From an uncultured Mediterranea sp. (GTDB taxonomy: Bacteria; Bacteroidota; Bacteroidia; Bacteroidales; Bacteroidaceae): DNA of 64,000 nt. Numbering within the stretch: the stretch's first letter is position 1; every line of letters begins with the position of its first letter. This document shows, piece after piece, positions 6,654 through 15,497 of this stretch. The notes beneath the pieces are model-generated. The model was not told the origin of the DNA. It was given only the letters and a program-made list of their open reading frames with translations, and made no database searches. The stretch lies in assembly GCA_945879145.1 (NCBI GenBank), contig CAMCUZ010000004.1, positions 22,087 to 86,086 on the forward strand, read 5' to 3'. The translations under genes were made by a program, and so were the position numbers.

Positions 6654-6795
6654 ACCTGTAGGGGCGCACTATCTTGCGCCCGGATGCACCCACGTTCACC
6701 ACATACCCAGTTGCGGCATTCAGGGCGGAAAATATTAGCTTCGCTCAAAACATCTTATAAATTATTTCACTAAGGTATAGTCCGCCCCTACAAGT
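6654..6795. mobile_element. MITE-like repeat, 142 bp, diverged copy 2
   Basis: Starts ACCTGTAGGGGCG and ends CGCCCCTACAAGT (6783-6795). It shares the outer blocks with the 6034-6156 copy but has a different centre with an AT-rich insertion. It lies in the 243-bp gap after DUF5675. TTATCCC heptamers fill the rest of the gap up to the next gene. Confidence 0.7.
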
Positions 6796-6799
6796 AAGT

Positions 6800-6867
6800 A
6801 AACCTTATCCCTTATCCCTAATCCCTTATCCCTAATCCCTTATCCCTTATCCCTTATCCCTAATCAC
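6800..6867. repeat. TTATCCC/TAATCCC heptamer array
   Basis: About nine tandem 7-bp units run from the right end of the MITE-like repeat to the stop codon of the minus-strand membrane protein gene. Confidence 0.9.
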
Positions 6868-7247
6868 TACTCCATCTGGCTCCAGGCGGAACGGCCGTTG
6901 TAGCGAATCTGCAACACAGCCCACCAGATGGCGATGTTGAACAGCGATGCGACCGACTGCACGGGATGATAATCGAGCAGGAGTAAGCACACCACCAACT
7001 CAGCCAGCGCAGAAGCCACAAACAGGTAGAAACCCAGCTTGCGCCAGCGCATCAGCAGCAGCGAAGCCACCACATTACAGCTGGCCAGCAGCACAAGTAA
7101 CACCACCGTCCACACGGGATATACCGGCTCCTCTGGATCAAGCAAGTTAATCACTTGCATCAGCACACTACCAGCATTTACCAGCAGCACTAGCCAAAGC
7201 CAAAACGTAACGCAACCATGTCGTTGCTTCAAATCATTGTTTGTCAT
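6867..7247 (-). CDS. Small inner membrane protein, four predicted helices (126 aa)
   Basis: Starts MTNNDLKQRHGC (ATG at 7245-7247, preferred over an upstream TTG). It has four hydrophobic segments: about residues 12-32, 43-65, 69-91 and 97-115, with short basic or acidic loops (MRWRKLG; YHPVQS). No catalytic motif is visible and I cannot name the family. It stands alone, divergent from the SDR-fusion gene, with its 3' end against the heptamer array of module A. It may be core genome or accessory. Confidence 0.75.
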   Translation of the reverse strand: MTNNDLKQRHGCVTFWLWLVLLVNAGSVLMQVINLLDPEEPVYPVWTVVLLVLLASCNVVASLLLMRWRKLGFYLFVASALAELVVCLLLLDYHPVQSVASLFNIAIWWAVLQIRYNGRSAWSQME

Positions 7248-7271
7248 TTGATTCAATTTAAAATTAAAAAT

Positions 7272-7398
7272 TAAAGCACGCTTTTATTTTGTATTCCACT
7301 CGGCTTGCACTATCTTTTCATAACATAGGCTGCGCCTCGGGAATAAAAATAAAAGCACGCTTTTATTTTGTATTCCACTCGGCTTGCACTATCTTTGT
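7272..7398 (+). promoter_or_regulatory. Tandemly duplicated promoter with AAAGC-N2-GCTTT dyad
   Basis: A block of about 46 bp occurs at 7273-7318 and again at 7352-7397. Each has the dyad AAAGC-AC-GCTTT, a -33 TTTG (7288-7291; 7367-7370), exactly 19 bp, and a -7 TATCTTTT (7311-7318) or TATCTTTG (7390-7397). The second has the better -7 and lies 32 bp before the start at 7430. The same promoter precedes map (56107-56155, minus strand). Confidence 0.85.
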
Positions 7399-7429
7399 CC
7401 CCCACAGAAATTAGTTATTTAGGAGGATA

Positions 7430-8800
7430 ATGGCTCAAAAATTCATTATCGGCGCCGATGGCGTATTACGGTTCGGCTCCGTCTATCTACACAAGGAGCT
7501 GCTGGCCCCCGGCGAGTCGTGGTGCTACGGCGGAGGCTTTTGGCAAATCGACCATGCACGTGCAGCCGTGGCACTCTACGGACGGTCGTTTGACTTCGGC
7601 CTGCCCGGCTTCGACCACCTGCAACGTATCGACTGGTCCGGCCTAGGCGGACAACCCCACACCCTCTTCTATTACCCCCAATGGCCCGACCAATCCATGG
7701 TCCGACCTATCACGGTACCTCGCCCACATCAACCGCAACACATCTCATCAAGCGAGACACGAAACGAATACGCCCCCACCCCCCATCATTGCAACCAGGA
7801 TGAACCGGACAAACAGACTGCACCTGTAGGGGCGGAATATCTTCCGCCCTGCAAACCGCAACAAAGCCCGCAGCAAGCGCCACAACCCAGCCTTCAACCC
7901 CGCCGTATCGTGGTGACGGGCGGTAGCGGATTCCTGGGGAGCAGGGTGGCCTGGTATCTGGAGCAGGTCTGCGGCTACACGGTCTTTGCTCCTTCGCATG
8001 CAGAAATGGATCTGACCGATGCCGATTCCTGCCGCCGCTACCTGGCCGCCACCCGTCCCGACGCCGTGGTCCATACGGCAGCCATCAGCTCAACGGGCTT
8101 CTGCCAAGAGCACCCCGAGACCTCGTGGGCCGTCAACGTAGAGGGTACACTCCACCTGCTGCAAGCTGCCCTCCAGCAAACCGAACAACAGCAAGCCGCC
8201 AGCAACCAGCAATTGGCCAGCAACAACCAGCCTCCCCTCCGCTTCATCTATATGAGCTCAGACCAGGTGTACCAGAACGACACCAACCTCTGGACGGAGA
8301 CCTTCGGCGAGGAGGCTACGGATGACTACCTCAACCACCCTCCACGCAGCATCTACGGACGCCATAAGCTGGAGATGGAACAGCGTGCACAGGCTCTCTG
8401 CCCTGAGGCCATCGGCCTGCGCCTTACCTGGCTCTACGACAGCCGCCATGACCCCGCCATCCCCCAGGCACCCGAACGGCTGCGGCAAGACCACGGCCTG
8501 ATAGCCAACCTGCAACGGGCCAGCCGCGAGGGTACCCCCCTCAAGGCCTGCACCCGCGAGCGGCGCGGAGTGACCAACGTATGGAAGGTGGTGCAGGTCA
8601 TCGCCGCCCTCCTCGAAAAGCCCCATGCCCCGGGAGGCATCTACAACTGCGGCGAAGAGTGCGTATGGAACAGCTACAAGCTCTATCAGGTGATGGCCAT
8701 TACCGAAGGCCTCGACCCCGCGCTCATCCTGCCCGACGACTCGTGGGCCCGCTCGCTGGCCATGGACACGACGAAGCTCAGAGCTTTACTCTCTTCTTGA
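7430..8800 (+). CDS. SDR/RmlD-like NAD(P)-binding protein with N-terminal extra domain (456 aa)
   Basis: Residues 159-456 form an extended short-chain dehydrogenase: TGGSGFLG (163-170) binds NAD(P), SS at 276-277 and Y309-x3-K313 (YGRHK) are the catalytic set. It resembles RmlD/dTDP-4-dehydrorhamnose reductase-like proteins, so nucleotide-sugar or cofactor-linked reduction is likely. Residues 1-100 are a distinct domain (VLRFGSVYLHKELL, CYGGGFW, YGRSFDFGLPGFDH, RIDWSGLGG) of unknown role. The two are joined by a Pro/Gln/His-rich linker. Linker residues about 131-142 are encoded by a TGTAGGGGCGG palindrome otherwise found between genes. A second Gln/Asn/Ala-rich loop lies at 248-268. Its 3' end overlaps the convergent GH10-like gene by 23 bp. 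Confidence 0.8.
   Translation: MAQKFIIGADGVLRFGSVYLHKELLAPGESWCYGGGFWQIDHARAAVALYGRSFDFGLPGFDHLQRIDWSGLGGQPHTLFYYPQWPDQSMVRPITVPRPHQPQHISSSETRNEYAPTPHHCNQDEPDKQTAPVGAEYLPPCKPQQSPQQAPQPSLQPRRIVVTGGSGFLGSRVAWYLEQVCGYTVFAPSHAEMDLTDADSCRRYLAATRPDAVVHTAAISSTGFCQEHPETSWAVNVEGTLHLLQAALQQTEQQQAASNQQLASNNQPPLRFIYMSSDQVYQNDTNLWTETFGEEATDDYLNHPPRSIYGRHKLEMEQRAQALCPEAIGLRLTWLYDSRHDPAIPQAPERLRQDHGLIANLQRASREGTPLKACTRERRGVTNVWKVVQVIAALLEKPHAPGGIYNCGEECVWNSYKLYQVMAITEGLDPALILPDDSWARSLAMDTTKLRALLSS
7825..7853. repeat. Intragenic TGTAGGGGCGG palindrome
   Basis: TGTAGGGGCGGAA and its imperfect inverse TTCCGCCCTGCA lie in frame in the linker of the SDR fusion. They match the ends of the MITE-like repeats and the intergenic palindrome at 13009-13040. 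Confidence 0.85.
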
Positions 8801-10292
8801 CCGACTTCGACTCGTTGTGGAGCCGGTCGAGCGCCGTCACCACATAGACGCACTTGGTGCGGCCATCGCGGTAGGGCAGCTTGTAGAAGGTGTGGGGCGT
8901 GACGCACACCAGGTGTGAGGCATCGTTCAGGTCCACCTTCTCCCCCTTCTCGAAGCGATAGACGGCATAGTTCACGGCGCGATCCATCTCCGTGCGGTAC
9001 TTGGGCGCGGTCCAGAAGAGCACGTAGCCATCCTCCATCCAGAGGGGCTTGAGGTGCTTCACCTTGCCGGGCGCCTCGTGGTCGATAAAGTCAAACGTAG
9101 GCACCAGGGCCGGATAGCGATGGTACTCCGTGCGCAGCAGGTCGGCATAGTGGCCGGCATTCTCTACCACAGCCGAGGCGGGCCATTGGCAGCTTCCGCC
9201 GATACTCTGGTAGGCACGTTGCAGCCGCATCTTGGCCGCCATCTGATGCTGCTCGGGGCGAGCCGGATCGGCATGCTGCACGGTATTCATCACGCTCTGG
9301 CCGATGAAGAGCGGACGCCCCTCGGTATGCTTGGCCCACCAGTCCACCAGCTCGGCATAGTCGGCGGCAGGGTGTCCTATCTGCCAGTATATCTGCGGGA
9401 TATTGTAGTCAATCCACCCTTCGCGCGCCCAGAGCAGGACGTCGGCATAGAGGTCGTCGTAGTTCTGCAGACCGTTGGTCTTGCTGCCCAGGGGGTCGCT
9501 CTTCTCGTTGCGGTAGATGCCGAAGGGCGACACGCCGAATTTCACCCAGGGCTTGATGCTACGCACGGTCTCGTGAATCATCTTGATGAGCAGGTTCACG
9601 TTGCTGCGGCGCCAGTCGGCCCGGTTGTCAAACCCTCCGCCATAGCGCGCAAAGCTCTCATCGTCGGGAAACTCCTGCCCCTTCTGCGGATAGGGGTAGA
9701 AGTAGTCGTCCATGTGGATGGCATCCACGTCATAGCGCGTCAGGATATCGGTAATGACCATGCAGATGTGGCGTCGGCTCTCGGGCAGGGCGGGGTCGAA
9801 GAAGAGCTGATTGCCGTAGGTCACGAACCACTCGGGATGGAGGCGGTAGATGTGGCTGGGCGCCAGCTCGTTGGCCAGCGAGGTCTTCACGCGGTAGGGG
9901 TTGATCCAGGCGTGAAACTCCATGGCGCGCTTGTGGCACTCGTCAATCATAAACTGCATGGGGTCCCACAACGGAGTGGGCGCCACTCCCTGCTGCCCCG
10001 TAAGGAAGCGACTCCAGGGCTCAAGCTGCGAGGCATAGAGCGCATCGGCCTCGGGACGCACCTGGAAGATGATGGCGTTGATGCCGGCCCGCTGCAAGGC
10101 GTCGAGCTGGCTCACCAGTTGGCGGCGCATGACCTCGGGCTGGAGGCCCTTGAACTGACCGTTGACACTCTGAATCCAAGCCGCCCGAAATTCGCGCTTG
10201 GGATAGCGTTGGCTGTTATCCTGAGCCATCACACCCCTGCACCACGCCAGGCAGAGGCCCACACAAAAGAGATAGAATAGATGTTTTTTCAT
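8778..10292 (-). CDS. GH10-like (GHL10/DUF187) glycosyl hydrolase, exported (504 aa)
   Basis: The start at 10292 gives a clear signal peptide (MKKHLFYLFCVGLCLAWCRGVMA); an ATG 15 bp upstream is less likely. The body matches the 'family 10 glycosylhydrolase' GHL10 group: FRAAWIQSVNG, GINAIIFQVRPEADALY, WDPMQFMIDECHKRAMEFHAWINPYR, DAIHMDDYFYPYP, VKFGVSPFGIYR, and a C-terminal Fn3-like segment (LKPLWMEDGYVLFWTAPKY). The fold is a TIM barrel. Characterised relatives act on peptidoglycan-type or other surface glycans, so envelope glycan cleavage is possible, but the substrate is unknown. The acidic residues in HMDDYFYP and the RPEAD motif are candidates for the active site. Monocistronic, convergent with the SDR gene. 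Confidence 0.85.
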   Translation of the reverse strand: MKKHLFYLFCVGLCLAWCRGVMAQDNSQRYPKREFRAAWIQSVNGQFKGLQPEVMRRQLVSQLDALQRAGINAIIFQVRPEADALYASQLEPWSRFLTGQQGVAPTPLWDPMQFMIDECHKRAMEFHAWINPYRVKTSLANELAPSHIYRLHPEWFVTYGNQLFFDPALPESRRHICMVITDILTRYDVDAIHMDDYFYPYPQKGQEFPDDESFARYGGGFDNRADWRRSNVNLLIKMIHETVRSIKPWVKFGVSPFGIYRNEKSDPLGSKTNGLQNYDDLYADVLLWAREGWIDYNIPQIYWQIGHPAADYAELVDWWAKHTEGRPLFIGQSVMNTVQHADPARPEQHQMAAKMRLQRAYQSIGGSCQWPASAVVENAGHYADLLRTEYHRYPALVPTFDFIDHEAPGKVKHLKPLWMEDGYVLFWTAPKYRTEMDRAVNYAVYRFEKGEKVDLNDASHLVCVTPHTFYKLPYRDGRTKCVYVVTALDRLHNESKSVKKRVKL

Positions 10293-10466
10293 TCTGATAT
10301 ATGTCACATTTTTTTAAGTTAAGTTTCACCTGTAATGCGGCCCCCAGCTGACCATGACCTGTGCAGGACGGAACATACCTCCCCCCGAAGGAGCCACAAA
10401 AATACAATCCTCGGGCTGAATAGCGAAATAATAGGCCAATAATTTTAGTTAAAAGCAGAAAATCAC

Positions 10467-10474
10467 TATTTTTG
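10467..10474 (+). promoter_or_regulatory. -7 element before the lactonase gene
   Basis: TATTTTTG at 10467-10474 fits the Bacteroidetes -7 element and lies about 75 bp before the start codon, in the divergent 226-bp gap. No clear -33 TTTG at ideal spacing. Confidence 0.4.
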
Positions 10475-10542
10475 CGGCACGAACCATACGGTAACATGAA
10501 CCAAACATTAAATAGATTAAATACATTAAATATGTGAGGAGT

Positions 10543-11817
10543 ATGATTATGAAGAAGAACCCCCTTTATCGCGTGATGATAAGCGCCGCCGCCCTGGCCA
10601 CCACCTGTCTAGCTACCAGCAGCTGTACCCCGCGCACGCAATCAGCCACCTCGACTGCCCAGGAGGATGAACAGCTGATGCTGGTGGGCACCTACACGGA
10701 TGCGGGCGCGGAAGGCATCTACAGCCTGCGCTTCAACCAGCAGGACGCCTCGTGGCAACTGCTCGACTCGGCCCAGCTGAGCAACCCCTCCTTCCTGGCG
10801 ATCGACTCGCGCCGCAACCTGATCTACGCCGTGAGTGAAAACGGCGGACCGACCGACGCCCTCAACCTGCTCTCACTCACCCCCGCGACAGGCGCCATGC
10901 AGCTCCTCGTCAGCCAGCTCACCCAGAGTGCAGCCCCCTGCTACGTCAGCTTCGGCCCCAGCAACACGGCTACAAACCCCAGCAGCCCGGCAGCTGAGAC
11001 CTCTTGCGGCCCAGCAACCGAGACCCCGCGAATGGCGGTAACGGCAAATTATACCGGCGGTTCGCTCAGCCTCTTCCCCCTGGATGAGCAGGGCTACCCC
11101 CAGCCGCTCGACACGCTCTTCATGGGCCAAACCAACCTACACGACCCCGTACGCCAGGAGGCTCCCCACGTACATTGTGCCCACTTCGCACCCGACGGAC
11201 GCTACCTCTTCGCTACCGACTTTAGTAGCGACCGCCTGCTGCGCTTTCGAGTGCAAATCGAGCCCCAGGCTGCAAGCCCAAAGGCCGAGACCTGCAAACC
11301 CAGCCGCCTGCTGAGTAATCCCGAAGTGGCGGCCACCCTGCCCGAAGGAAGCGGTCCGCGCCATCTCACCTTCTCGCCCGACGCACGCCACGCCTACCTG
11401 ATTACCGAGTTAAGCGGAATGGTTCACGTATTTGATTATCAACCCGAAAGCGGAACGCTCACCCTAAAGCAGACCATCGAGACCGACTCGGTACACGCCC
11501 GCGGGAGTGCCCACATACAGCTCAGTCCCGACGGACGATTCCTCTACGCTACCAACCGCCTGGAGCACGAGGGAGTAGCCCTCTTCGCCGTCAACCCCGA
11601 CAACGGACTGCTCACCCCCGCAGGCTATCAGCTCACAGGCCGCCATCCGCGTCACTTCAATCTCACGCCCAACGGCCGCTACCTGCTCGTGGCCTGTCGC
11701 GACAGCCACGCTATCGAGATTTACCTGCGCAACCCCGATACCGGTGCCCTGACCCCCACAGGAAAGTCCATCCCCCTGAGCAAACCCGTCTATGTAGGCT
11801 GGTACAACCAGGAATAG
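10543..11817 (+). CDS. Lactonase-family (6-phosphogluconolactonase-like) lipoprotein (424 aa)
   Basis: The N-terminus has a signal with lipobox (TCLATSSC), so the protein is probably lipid-anchored in the envelope. The rest has the seven-bladed propeller repeats of the YbhE/lactonase family: LMLVGTYTDAGAEGIYSL, NPSFLAIDSRRNLIYAVSE, HCAHFAPDGRYLFATD, GPRHLTFSPDARHAYLITE, HIQLSPDGRFLYATNR, HFNLTPNGRYLLVAC. Cytoplasmic relatives hydrolyse 6-phosphogluconolactone; an exported lipoprotein form may act on another sugar lactone. A low-complexity Ala/Pro/Thr insert (about residues 147-170) interrupts the propeller. GTG (10534) and ATG (10549) starts are also possible. The ATG at 10543 follows TGAGGAG. 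Confidence 0.85.
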   Translation: MIMKKNPLYRVMISAAALATTCLATSSCTPRTQSATSTAQEDEQLMLVGTYTDAGAEGIYSLRFNQQDASWQLLDSAQLSNPSFLAIDSRRNLIYAVSENGGPTDALNLLSLTPATGAMQLLVSQLTQSAAPCYVSFGPSNTATNPSSPAAETSCGPATETPRMAVTANYTGGSLSLFPLDEQGYPQPLDTLFMGQTNLHDPVRQEAPHVHCAHFAPDGRYLFATDFSSDRLLRFRVQIEPQAASPKAETCKPSRLLSNPEVAATLPEGSGPRHLTFSPDARHAYLITELSGMVHVFDYQPESGTLTLKQTIETDSVHARGSAHIQLSPDGRFLYATNRLEHEGVALFAVNPDNGLLTPAGYQLTGRHPRHFNLTPNGRYLLVACRDSHAIEIYLRNPDTGALTPTGKSIPLSKPVYVGWYNQE

Positions 11818-11890
11818 CGACACAGGCAGCGCCTCTACAGAAAGCGCTTTACATTTTTGATTCTCTAACGATTCTAGTAAATAAAAAGAA

Positions 11891-13003
11891 ATGAACAACA
11901 AACAGCACTCAACTGATACGAGTTATACGAGGAAATGCCTGCTGGCAGCAGGTCTGACCCTCATGATAATCCCCACTACGGCCTTGGCACAGACCGAGGT
12001 AACCGTAGGCGTGATGCGCGGCAAAGAGTATGGCGTGACCTACATGCTGCCCCGCACAGAAATTGAAATACTGCTACAAGTCACCCGCCACCACTACACC
12101 CCGGGCGAGTACATGAAGTATGCCGAGCAATACCTCCACTTGGGCAACGTGAAGCCCCAAGAGAACCTGACCTACTCGCTCGACAAGGTCACCATGCGCC
12201 CCATCGGCGTGCCCGACAAGGAGCACACCTACTTCGTGCGCCTGCGCGACAAATCTACCGCCCCCCTCATGGAGCTGACCGAAGAGGGCATCGTGCGCTC
12301 CATCAACATGCCCTTTAGCGGCACGCCCAAGGCCGACAGCCCAGCCACCACCCAGCCCCTCGACCCAGCCACGCAGCCCCTCGACCCCCGCAGCTTGATG
12401 ACCGAAGAGATACTCATGGCCAACTCCAACGCCAAGCGGGCTGAGCTCGTGGCCAAGGAGATCTACGACATCCGCGACAGCCGCAACGCCCTGCTGCGCG
12501 GCGAAGCCGACAACATGCCGAAAGATGGCACCCAACTCAAGCTGATGCTCGACAACCTCAACCGCCAGGAACAGGCTCTGACCGAACTCTTTACCGGCCA
12601 CGTGGAGCAGCAGACGCAACTCATCCCCCTGCGTATCGAGCTGAAAGAGAGCACGAGCCAGGTGGCCTTCCGCTTCTCGCGTCTGCTCGGACTGCTGGAC
12701 AGCCAAAACCTGGCCGGCGAACCCTACACGCTGGTGGTGACCAACCTCACCCCTGAGCTGGGCGCCCCACTCACGCCCGAGGAGGAGAAGAAGCAGCTGG
12801 ATGGCGTGGCCTACAACGTACCGGGACGTGCACGGGTGCAGCTCATCCATGGCGGACAGATGCTCTACGACAAGGAGATCCCTGTAGCTCAATTTGGCTC
12901 CAAGGAGTACCTGGCCCCAGTCCTCTTCAACAAGAATGCCACCACCAAGGTGCTATTTGATGTGAACACAGGAGCCATCCTCAAGGTAGATCGCGGCGAA
13001 TAA
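11891..13003 (+). CDS. DUF4831 family exported protein (370 aa)
   Basis: Signal peptide to about residue 34 (LLAAGLTLMIIPTTALAQ), preceded by an unusually long polar N-terminus of 18 residues. The mature part matches DUF4831 of Bacteroidales: YGVTYMLPRTEIEILLQVTRH, then YTPGEYMKYAEQYLHL, YFVRLRDKSTAPLMELTEEG and a C-terminal LIHGGQMLYDKEIPVAQFGS. A Thr/Pro/Gln repeat insert (TTQPLDPATQPLDP, near 150-165) is a short tandem duplication. Function is unknown; it is an envelope protein. It starts 73 bp after the lactonase gene without a terminator, so co-transcription is possible. The convergent pgi gene follows after a palindrome. Confidence 0.85.
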   Translation: MNNKQHSTDTSYTRKCLLAAGLTLMIIPTTALAQTEVTVGVMRGKEYGVTYMLPRTEIEILLQVTRHHYTPGEYMKYAEQYLHLGNVKPQENLTYSLDKVTMRPIGVPDKEHTYFVRLRDKSTAPLMELTEEGIVRSINMPFSGTPKADSPATTQPLDPATQPLDPRSLMTEEILMANSNAKRAELVAKEIYDIRDSRNALLRGEADNMPKDGTQLKLMLDNLNRQEQALTELFTGHVEQQTQLIPLRIELKESTSQVAFRFSRLLGLLDSQNLAGEPYTLVVTNLTPELGAPLTPEEEKKQLDGVAYNVPGRARVQLIHGGQMLYDKEIPVAQFGSKEYLAPVLFNKNATTKVLFDVNTGAILKVDRGE

Positions 13004-13008
13004 AAATG

Positions 13009-13040
13009 CTGTAGGGGCGGAAAATTTTCCGCCCCTACAG
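13009..13040. repeat. Perfect 32-bp palindrome between convergent genes
   Basis: CTGTAGGGGCGGAAAA and its exact inverse form a 16-bp perfect stem. It equals the two ends of the MITE-like repeats joined together. It lies 6 bp after the DUF4831 stop and 38 bp after the pgi stop (reading minus), so it could act as a bidirectional terminator, although neither side has a clean T-run. Confidence 0.9.
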
Positions 13041-13077
13041 GTGATTATCGATTATAAATAATACCTTATCAATTTTA

Positions 13078-14415
13078 TTACAGGCGGGCACGGATGGCTT
13101 TGCTGGCCTCCTCGTAGCCGGGCTTGTTGAGCAGGGCGAACATGTTCTTCTTGTACGCCTCTACGCCGGGCTGATTGAAGGGGTTCACGCCAAGCAGGTA
13201 ACCGCTAATACCGCATGCACGCTCGAAGAAGTACATCAACGAACCGATAGCCTCCTCCGTCAGGGCGGGAATGACTACGCGCATGTTGGGCACTCCGCCA
13301 TCCACGTGAGCCAGCTGCGTGCCGAGTTCAGCCATCTTGTTGACCTCGTCCACGTGCTTGCCGGCCAGGAAGTTCAAGCCGTCCAAGTTCTCCGCATCAC
13401 TCGGAACCGTCAGGCTGTGGTTCACCTTCTCTACCGAGATAACCGTCTCGTATATGGTGCGCTCTCCCTCCTGGATCCATTGACCCATGGAGTGCAGGTC
13501 GGTCGAGAAGTCAACAGCTGCGGGGAAGATACCCTTGCCGTCCTTACCCTCTGACTCGCCGTAGAGCTGCTTCCACCACTCGCTTACGTAGTGCAGTTTG
13601 GGGTTGAAGTTAACCAGAATCTCAATCTTCTTACCCTGCTTGTAGAGCTCGTTGCGCGTAGCGGCGTAGATGGCAGCAGGATTCTGCTCGAAGGGCACGT
13701 CGGCTCCACACTTCTGCTCCATGGCAGCTGCTCCAGCCACCAGGGCACGGATGTCGTAGCCGGCCACGGCGATGGGCAACAGACCTACCGGGGTCAATAC
13801 AGAGAATCGGCCACCCACGTTGTCGGGGATGACGAAGGTCTTGTAGCCCTCCTTGTCGGCCGTTACGCGAGCTGCACCCTTCTTGGCGTCGGTCACAGCC
13901 ACGATTACCCGACGTGCCTCCTCCTTACCACGCTGGCGTTCACATTGTTCGCGCAGCAAGCGGAAGGCCAGAGCCGTCTCGGTAGTCGTACCCGACTTGG
14001 AGATATTGATGATACCAAATTTCTTATCCTTCAGGTAGTCGGTCAGTTCATACAGATAGTCCTCGCCGATGTTGTGACCTGCGAAGAGAATGACCGGACC
14101 ATCCTTCTTTTCCCGCAGCCAGGCAAAGCTATCGCTCAAGGCCTCAATCACGGCGCGTGCGCCCAGGTAGCTACCGCCGATACCGGCCACTACAACGGCC
14201 TCGCAATTTTCACGCAACACTTGCGCCGTAGCCACAAGGTCGTCGAGGTGTTCCTTGGTGATAGACGAAGGCAGGTGGAGCCAGCCCAAGAAATCGTTGC
14301 CCAGACCCGTTCCATTCTCTAATGCTTCTTGAGCAGCCTTAACCTGCTCTTTATAAGCCTCCAAGCTCTCCTTACCGATAAAGCTCAGGCTTTTTTCAAT
14401 GTTCAACTGTACCAT
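13078..14415 (-). CDS. pgi: Glucose-6-phosphate isomerase
   Basis: 445 aa, the short bacterial form. Interconverts glucose 6-phosphate and fructose 6-phosphate in glycolysis and gluconeogenesis. Family signatures are clear: [37 protein letters not shown] (sugar-phosphate binding), [34 protein letters not shown] and [19 protein letters not shown] at the end. It is the last gene of a minus-strand group lysS-gpsA-pgi, with an 86-bp gap after gpsA. Confidence 0.97.
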   Translation of the reverse strand: MVQLNIEKSLSFIGKESLEAYKEQVKAAQEALENGTGLGNDFLGWLHLPSSITKEHLDDLVATAQVLRENCEAVVVAGIGGSYLGARAVIEALSDSFAWLREKKDGPVILFAGHNIGEDYLYELTDYLKDKKFGIINISKSGTTTETALAFRLLREQCERQRGKEEARRVIVAVTDAKKGAARVTADKEGYKTFVIPDNVGGRFSVLTPVGLLPIAVAGYDIRALVAGAAAMEQKCGADVPFEQNPAAIYAATRNELYKQGKKIEILVNFNPKLHYVSEWWKQLYGESEGKDGKGIFPAAVDFSTDLHSMGQWIQEGERTIYETVISVEKVNHSLTVPSDAENLDGLNFLAGKHVDEVNKMAELGTQLAHVDGGVPNMRVVIPALTEEAIGSLMYFFERACGISGYLLGVNPFNQPGVEAYKKNMFALLNKPGYEEASKAIRARL

Positions 14416-14501
14416 ATTTATATGAGTTAATAACTTGTGTTTCTGTCTTTTTGCTCCTCGTAAAAAACGCCAACTACATGTTCTTAAGGTTTTATGCAGA
14501 T

Positions 14502-15497
14502 TTACCGGAATGAGTCGGTCAGCAGTTTGATCTCGATGGTAGGCGAAATGCGCTCGTAGAGGATGTTATAGACCGCATCTACGATGGGCATGTTGACGTG
14601 GTAGTGCTTGTTGATCTCCTTGATACACTTGGTGCCGTAATAGCCCTCAGCAATCATTTCCATCTCAATCTGCGCACTCTTCACGCTATAGCCCTTACCA
14701 ATCATGGTGCCAAACGTGCGGTTACGGCTGAAGTTGCTGTAGCCCGTCACGAGCAGGTCGCCCAGATAGACCGACTCGGCCACGTGGCGCTCCAAGGGAT
14801 GCACGGTTTGCAAGAAGCGGTTCATCTCTTGAATGGCGTTACTCATCAGTACGGCCTGGAAATTGTCGCCATACTTCAGTCCGCTACAGATACCTGCCGC
14901 GATGGCATAGACGTTCTTCAATACCGAACTGTACTCGATACCGGCCACATCGTTGCTGATCGAAGTCTTGATGTAGGCCCCCGAGAGGTGGCGTGCCACA
15001 GCGGCAGCCTTCTCGGTATCGATACAGCCTATGGTGAGGTACGAAAGGCGTTCCAAGGCCACCTCCTCAGCATGACAGGGTCCAGCCACCACGGCGATAT
15101 TCTCGGGCGGTACGCCGTACTCCTTGGTGAAGTAGTCTGACACGATCACGTTGTCGTCGGGCACGATACCCTTGATGGCCGTAATGATGAATTTGTCCTT
15201 AATCTTGGTACGCAGTTTCTTGAGGTGCGACTTAAGGTAAGGCGACGGGGTGACAAATATCAAGGTATCAGATTGTTTCACCACTTCGTTGATGTTGGAG
15301 TTGAAGTTGATACGTTTCACGTCGAACTTCACACTCGTAAGGTAAGCGGGGTTGTGCCCCAGCCGCTTGAAGTCGGCAATCCGGTCGTCGCGACGCATAT
15401 ACCAGTTGATGGATTCGGATTTACCCAGAACCATCTTGGCTATGGCCGTAGCCCAGCTGCCTCCTCCCATTATGGCTATCTTTCCCGGTACTTTCAT
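14502..15497 (-). CDS. gpsA: NAD(P)H-dependent glycerol-3-phosphate dehydrogenase
   Basis: 331 aa, full family length. Reduces dihydroxyacetone phosphate to sn-glycerol 3-phosphate for phospholipid synthesis. The Rossmann motif [14 protein letters not shown] is at the N-terminus, [12 protein letters not shown] and [10 protein letters not shown] follow, and the catalytic Lys lies in [28 protein letters not shown] also fits. The start codon overlaps the lysS stop by 4 bp, which signals translational coupling. Confidence 0.96.
   Translation of the reverse strand: MKVPGKIAIMGGGSWATAIAKMVLGKSESINWYMRRDDRIADFKRLGHNPAYLTSVKFDVKRINFNSNINEVVKQSDTLIFVTPSPYLKSHLKKLRTKIKDKFIITAIKGIVPDDNVIVSDYFTKEYGVPPENIAVVAGPCHAEEVALERLSYLTIGCIDTEKAAAVARHLSGAYIKTSISNDVAGIEYSSVLKNVYAIAAGICSGLKYGDNFQAVLMSNAIQEMNRFLQTVHPLERHVAESVYLGDLLVTGYSNFSRNRTFGTMIGKGYSVKSAQIEMEMIAEGYYGTKCIKEINKHYHVNMPIVDAVYNILYERISPTIEIKLLTDSFR

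Noticed and set aside
9054..10280. 408-codon frame antisense to the GH10-like gene
   Set aside because: Mirror of a GC-rich coding sequence; the minus-strand protein has clear family motifs, the plus-strand one is His/Val/Gly-rich filler.
13009..13040. Simple Rho-independent terminator
   Set aside because: The palindrome is perfect and recurs as part of a dispersed family, also within a gene; neither side has a clean T-run. Listed as a repeat that may also terminate.
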